Shown here: one piece after another, positions 60,398-64,000 of the stretch
How the letters are laid out: each line of letters starts with the position of its first letter
Numbering within the stretch: position 1 is the first letter of the stretch
Source: Planococcaceae bacterium Storch 2/2-2
GTDB taxonomy: Bacteria; Bacillota; Bacilli; Bacillales_A; Planococcaceae
Assembly: GCA_009740415.1 (NCBI GenBank)
Contig: WOYE01000002.1
Location: 62,001 to 126,000, forward strand
Direction: 5' to 3'
DNA: 64,000 nt
Translations under genes and position numbers: made by a program
The notes under the pieces: generated by a model
Databases searched by the model: none
What the model was told of the DNA's origin: nothing
What the model saw: only the letters and a program-made list of their open reading frames with translations

Positions 60398-62896
60398 ATG
60401 AGTTTTACGAAGCAACAAGTAGGATCTATTCTCGAGACGATGGATCAATCGTTTCATTACATAAAAGAAGCACTACAGCACAATCAGCTGTCAGCTGTTT
60501 ATCCGGTATTTGTTAGTGGTGTTGAAGGACTTCAAGCCATTTATCCTGTCCTACTAAATGAGTCTCATCCTGCACTTCATGAACAATTGGCTGCATTTGA
60601 GCAGCAAATTGTTCAATTTGCTGAAGCGCTTGAACGAGAAGAGCGAGGTCAGTTAATGACCATTTTGCAATTTCAACTTCTTCCCCAGTTACACAAGCTA
60701 GGAGCAGAAATAAAAGGACAGGATGAAAATGACTCGAATCATTCCGTCGCTATAGGTATGTTTTATGGAAAGTCTCACCCTGTTGAAGTGTATCGAAAAG
60801 AACGAATTGAAGCGATGATGAAAGAAGCAGAGCGTCAACAGGCGAAGCTTTATATGTTTACATCGAACGATGTCGATATAGAGAAAGAAGTGATTCGTGC
60901 GCGCGTTCGTTTAGAAGATGATGAGACGGTCTATATTCCATTGCCAGACGTCATTTATAATATGTTTCCAACGATTGACTATGCACAGACGAAAGAAGAA
61001 AAGTGGCTTCGCGAACGTGTTCCATTTATAAAATTTCCTGTAGGAAACAAATTAACGTTACCTTCCCGTCTATTAAGAGAGACAAATTATGGTCACTTGT
61101 TTATTCCCTTCGTCGGAGTGACTGATTTGGAAAAAGTGTTTGAGTTTTTAAAACGTCATAAAAAAGGAGTTTTTAAAAGCATTGCTGCCGCTCGTGGAGA
61201 AAGCATTTTCTTCGTCAATTGGCGTTCGGTGGACCGTTTCATCGTTGAGGTCGATAAAAAGCCAATTGTTATGAACTGTCAAGGCTTTGAAAATTGGGTA
61301 TCTGATTTTTTAATTCCAGAGCAATTTATTTTACAGGAGTTTAAAGAGTTTAAAACCCGAGACGGTCGACCTTACGACATCCGTGCTCACGTTCAAAAAA
61401 ATGGAGAAGGTATGTGGACGTTAACGAAAATTTACCCTCGAATCGGTACAAGAAAAGGTATTTTAAGTAACATTAGTCGCGGTGGAAGTACGGAGGAGTT
61501 AGAGGAATTTTTACATCGTCAATTTTCAAAAGAAAGAGCGAATCATTATAATGAGAAGTTGCGAACACTTAGTTTAGAAGTCGCTCAGGCAATCGACTCG
61601 GTCTACAATCATTCGATTGACGAGCTCGGATTGGATTTAGCGATTGACGAGACTGGCCGTATTTGGATGCATGAGGCGAATGGTGGTCCACAAACGACAT
61701 ACCATGAAGAAGAGAGAGCTGTTCATACGATTGCTTATGCAAAGTATCTTGCAGAAAACCGTATGTTTTTGACGAGCTCGCTTCAAAAATATACTGGGTT
61801 CGATGATCAGTTTCGCTATTCCGCATCATCAGAGATTCCAATTGTCGACTTAGATGATCGCCCAGTTGTCGGCCTTTTATATGAAGAACGTTTCACGAAC
61901 AAAAAGTTCCGTGAAGCGTGCGCGATCGTTTCTTCACATGCCAATTGTAACTTTTATGCGTTTCGTGCAAAAGATATCGACTATGATCAAAAGGTCATTC
62001 GAGGCCATTTCTTTGAAAACTTTGAATGGACGGAGCGAGTCGTCCGTTATCCTGACGTAGTTTATGACCGTTTAAGAATGAAAGGTACTTCTATGTACAA
62101 CTTAGTTTATACTGAGTTTGATCATTTACCGTTTACTCATACATTGGACGTGAAAGACTTGAACAAATGGCTGATTCAACAGCAATTGGAAACGGTTGAA
62201 GAATTACGTCCGTATTTAATCCCTACTATTGAACTTAACAAAGAACAGGACATGCAAGCATTTATTGAAGAGCACGGAACGGTTATTTTAAAACCGATTC
62301 ATGGTTCCTTTGCTGTCGGAATCGTACAAATTCAGAAAAACGGCAATCGGTATATATGGACAGAAGAAGATGAAACGTTAGATTATTCATGGCATCAAAT
62401 GGTTCGTCAGTTTGAAAGACGTAATATGTATAAAAAATACCTCGTTCAAAAATATGTACAATCGAAGTCAAAAGATGGTGTACCTATCGATGTCAGAATG
62501 CATATGGTGAAAAGTAGTCGTTCATCTGAAGAGTGGGGTGTAGCAAAAGAATATGTAAGAGTTAGTGATGGCGGCTTTAAGATTAATACTGCGGCGTACG
62601 CTACTGGACAAGCTTTTAGTGGAACCACAACATATCTTCACCGCTTCCTTGTAAAGAATTTTCCAAATGAATTCAAAAAAATAGAAAAAGATGTATATGA
62701 TTTTGCGCAGCATGTAGCTAAACAATTTGATAACCTGCATAGCGGTGAAGTGGGAGAGCAAGCTTTAGATATTGCAATAACAACGGACGGAGATATTTAT
62801 TTGCTTGAGATTAATGCTAATCGTCCTGGTGTATATGGATATGAATTTGAAATCGCACGTCATATAATACCGTATGCTGTATCTGTGAAGGAATGA
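60398..62896 (+). CDS. Double YheC/YheD-type ATP-grasp protein
   Basis: The protein has about 832 residues in three parts: an N-terminal helical domain (1 to about 115) and two tandem ATP-grasp modules of the YheC/YheD family (about 118-465 and 475-830). Module 1 has FKSIAAARGESI, EFKTRDGRPYDIRAHVQ and the metal-binding end LDLAIDETGRIWMHEANGGP. Module 2 has GTVILKPIHGSFAVGIV, DGVPIDVRMHMVKSS and LDIAITTDGDIYLLEINANRPG. Both keep the E-x-N metal site, so both may be active. ATP-grasp enzymes join a carboxylate to an amine or thiol; YheC/YheD are known as spore-coat proteins. Codon use is AT-richer than in hag2. The ATG at 60398 has AAGGAG upstream. Substrate unknown. Confidence 0.8.
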   Translation: MSFTKQQVGSILETMDQSFHYIKEALQHNQLSAVYPVFVSGVEGLQAIYPVLLNESHPALHEQLAAFEQQIVQFAEALEREERGQLMTILQFQLLPQLHKLGAEIKGQDENDSNHSVAIGMFYGKSHPVEVYRKERIEAMMKEAERQQAKLYMFTSNDVDIEKEVIRARVRLEDDETVYIPLPDVIYNMFPTIDYAQTKEEKWLRERVPFIKFPVGNKLTLPSRLLRETNYGHLFIPFVGVTDLEKVFEFLKRHKKGVFKSIAAARGESIFFVNWRSVDRFIVEVDKKPIVMNCQGFENWVSDFLIPEQFILQEFKEFKTRDGRPYDIRAHVQKNGEGMWTLTKIYPRIGTRKGILSNISRGGSTEELEEFLHRQFSKERANHYNEKLRTLSLEVAQAIDSVYNHSIDELGLDLAIDETGRIWMHEANGGPQTTYHEEERAVHTIAYAKYLAENRMFLTSSLQKYTGFDDQFRYSASSEIPIVDLDDRPVVGLLYEERFTNKKFREACAIVSSHANCNFYAFRAKDIDYDQKVIRGHFFENFEWTERVVRYPDVVYDRLRMKGTSMYNLVYTEFDHLPFTHTLDVKDLNKWLIQQQLETVEELRPYLIPTIELNKEQDMQAFIEEHGTVILKPIHGSFAVGIVQIQKNGNRYIWTEEDETLDYSWHQMVRQFERRNMYKKYLVQKYVQSKSKDGVPIDVRMHMVKSSRSSEEWGVAKEYVRVSDGGFKINTAAYATGQAFSGTTTYLHRFLVKNFPNEFKKIEKDVYDFAQHVAKQFDNLHSGEVGEQALDIAITTDGDIYLLEINANRPGVYGYEFEIARHIIPYAVSVKE

Positions 62897-62901
62897 GTAG
62901 C

Positions 62902-63915
62902 ATGAAAAAGAAGATTTTTTTAATATATGGTGGTTTATCTTCAGAAAGAGAAGTGTCGGTAGAAACAGCATGGACGATGTTACAATGGCTGAGCTCTTTC
63001 CGATATGACTTAATATTGGTTCATATCGATTTGAAAGGTGAATGGCATCTAAAAAATGGAAATATAGATTCTTTTGAAGAGTTGTATTTTGAGTCTTCTG
63101 ACGGTCTAGAAACTTTTGTTAAAATTGCTAGGTCCGAAAAGGCAGTAGTCATGCCATTATTACACGGTAGATTTGGTGAAGATGGGACGATCCAAGGATT
63201 TCTAGAAACATTAGGTGTTCCTTACATAGGAAATCGTGTAGAAACTTCAGCAATTAGCTTAAATAAAAGTATTACAAAATCGATTTTAAAAGAGCATGGA
63301 ATACCTGTTGTAAATGGAACGACGATTCGAAAGCAAGAGAGCATATTTTCTTCAGAAGATGAAGTTCTTAAGAAATTCATTGCTTTGAAATTTCCACTTG
63401 TTTTAAAGCCACTCCGTGAAGGATCAAGTGTAGGCATTCAATATGTTGGGAGAGAAGAAGAGTTAAAAGAAGCATTAATGGCTGGATTTAAGTACGATGA
63501 TGAGCTTTTGATAGAAGAAAAGATAGAATGTCGAGAAATTTTTGTTTCGATAATTCAAAGAGGAAAAGAAGTGTTTATCTCTGTATTGGGAGAAGTAACT
63601 GTAGAAAATGATTATTATACTTATCAAGATAAGTATTCAAACGATTCTACTGCTAAAAAGATGCTAGCGTCCTTGCCTGAGAAAATCGATAAAGAGATAA
63701 GGGAACTAAGTGCACGTGTATTCTCGGTGCTTGGCGGTCGAGGTTTGATGAGGGTAGATTTCTTTTTATCGTCTCAAAATCAAGTCTTCGTAAATGAAGT
63801 GAATACGCTTCCTAGTTTACAAGGGTCTAGTGTGTATCCTTATTTATTAAAAGAGTCAGGGTTAACCGAAAGGGACATTGTAAAAGCGCTGATTGAGAGT
63901 GCATACTTAGAATAA
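62902..63915 (+). CDS. D-alanine-D-alanine ligase-like ATP-grasp protein
   Basis: The 337-residue protein has the Ddl layout: LIYGGLSSEREVSVETA, PLLHGRFGEDGTIQGFLETLGVPYIG, LKPLREGSSVGIQYV, the omega-loop tyrosine in NDYYTYQDKYSND, RVDFFL and the end EVNTLPSLQGSSVYP. In typical Ddl the last motif reads N-T-x-P-G-[FM]-T-x-x-S-[LM]-x-P, so the G-to-S and T-to-Q changes next to the second-substrate site suggest a changed product. It begins next to the ATP-grasp gene (an ATG at 62893 overlaps the previous stop; the ATG at 62902 has AAGGA at better spacing). It is probably a dipeptide-type ligase working with its neighbour, not the housekeeping Ddl. Confidence 0.82.
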   Translation: MKKKIFLIYGGLSSEREVSVETAWTMLQWLSSFRYDLILVHIDLKGEWHLKNGNIDSFEELYFESSDGLETFVKIARSEKAVVMPLLHGRFGEDGTIQGFLETLGVPYIGNRVETSAISLNKSITKSILKEHGIPVVNGTTIRKQESIFSSEDEVLKKFIALKFPLVLKPLREGSSVGIQYVGREEELKEALMAGFKYDDELLIEEKIECREIFVSIIQRGKEVFISVLGEVTVENDYYTYQDKYSNDSTAKKMLASLPEKIDKEIRELSARVFSVLGGRGLMRVDFFLSSQNQVFVNEVNTLPSLQGSSVYPYLLKESGLTERDIVKALIESAYLE

Positions 63916-63919
63916 TAGT

Positions 63920-63964
63920 AAGGTGGCTGTCTAATTTGTATGTAGCAATAGACAGTCACCTTTT
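63920..63964 (+). terminator. Terminator after the ATP-grasp pair
   Basis: AAGGTGGCTGTCTA and TAGACAGTCACCTT pair with one mismatch around a 15-base loop, followed by TT. Confidence 0.85.
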
Positions 63965-64000
63965 AATATTTAGTTTTTAAGAGACCAAATGGCCAGTTCA

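Noticed and set aside
60398-62896. Spore-coat gene as evidence for sporulation
   Set aside because: YheC/YheD-type domains are named from spore coats, but no other sporulation gene is in this window and the context is flagellar.

Overview
The window is one contiguous stretch of a Gram-positive Bacillales chromosome. It carries a CsrA/FliW/FlgM/FlgK/FlgL flagellar block, ComK/ComF competence genes, DegS-DegU, a T-box controlled ilv-leu operon, SecA2 with an S-layer assembly partner, TagO and LCP wall enzymes, and a coproporphyrin-type hemEHY cluster. Coding sequence is of moderate GC and rich in TCG, CGT and ACG codons. Gene order resembles the B. subtilis tagO-yvyE-degSU-degV-comF-flgM-flgKL-fliW-csrA-hag region, but about 19 kb of other material is inserted. 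I do not assign a genus.

Layout: 0-3.4 kb has a partial deoxyribonucleotidase, a GntR regulator with an MFS exporter, and a small sigma factor divergent from a ComK-family gene. 3.4-13.7 kb is ilvD, a T-box leader, then ilvBNC-leuABCD. 14.3-27 kb is mainly cell envelope: NlpC/P60-SLH hydrolase with three WalR-type boxes, a glycosyltransferase, SulP, NagB, SlaP-SecA2, TagO, two LCP proteins and YvyE. 27-31 kb is degSU, a lipoprotein, comK and hmoB. 31-37 kb is hemEHY, an array of four small zinc-ribbon YhfH-like genes, and lplJ. 37-43 kb is a BceRSAB-type antimicrobial peptide sensing/resistance operon and aspartase. 43.6-48.2 kb is an accessory segment: comFB away from the other comF genes, a divergent flagellin facing a FliS-like chaperone, an ISL3 transposase remnant, a small hydrophobic peptide gene, a REP-like unit and a pentapeptide-repeat gene. 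48.2-60.3 kb is degV-comFA-comFC-yvyF-flgM-flgN-flgK-flgL-yviE-fliW-csrA-lipoprotein-hag1-hag2. 60.4-64 kb is AT-richer and holds a double YheC/D-type ATP-grasp protein and a D-Ala-D-Ala ligase-like protein.

How the parts work together: SigD-type promoters (ACCGATAA core) precede hag1, hag2, the divergent flagellin and flgM, so FlgM would control all of these. Both hag leaders carry a CsrA hairpin with AGGA in the loop and a second site over the Shine-Dalgarno, fitting the FliW-CsrA-flagellin feedback loop. Only about 26 bases separate the hag2 terminator from the ATP-grasp pair, which links that pair to flagellin expression.

The most unusual signals are: (1) a dispersed repeat whose five copies all lie in the same orientation directly downstream of rho-independent terminators of plus-strand genes, one of them running into the 3' end of comK; (2) the divergent flagellin/FliS-like pair; (3) the tandem hag genes followed by an unusual ATP-grasp ligase pair; (4) the sigma factor/ComK-like divergent pair with two palindromes 21 bp apart; (5) the 253-bp tandem array of YhfH-like genes.
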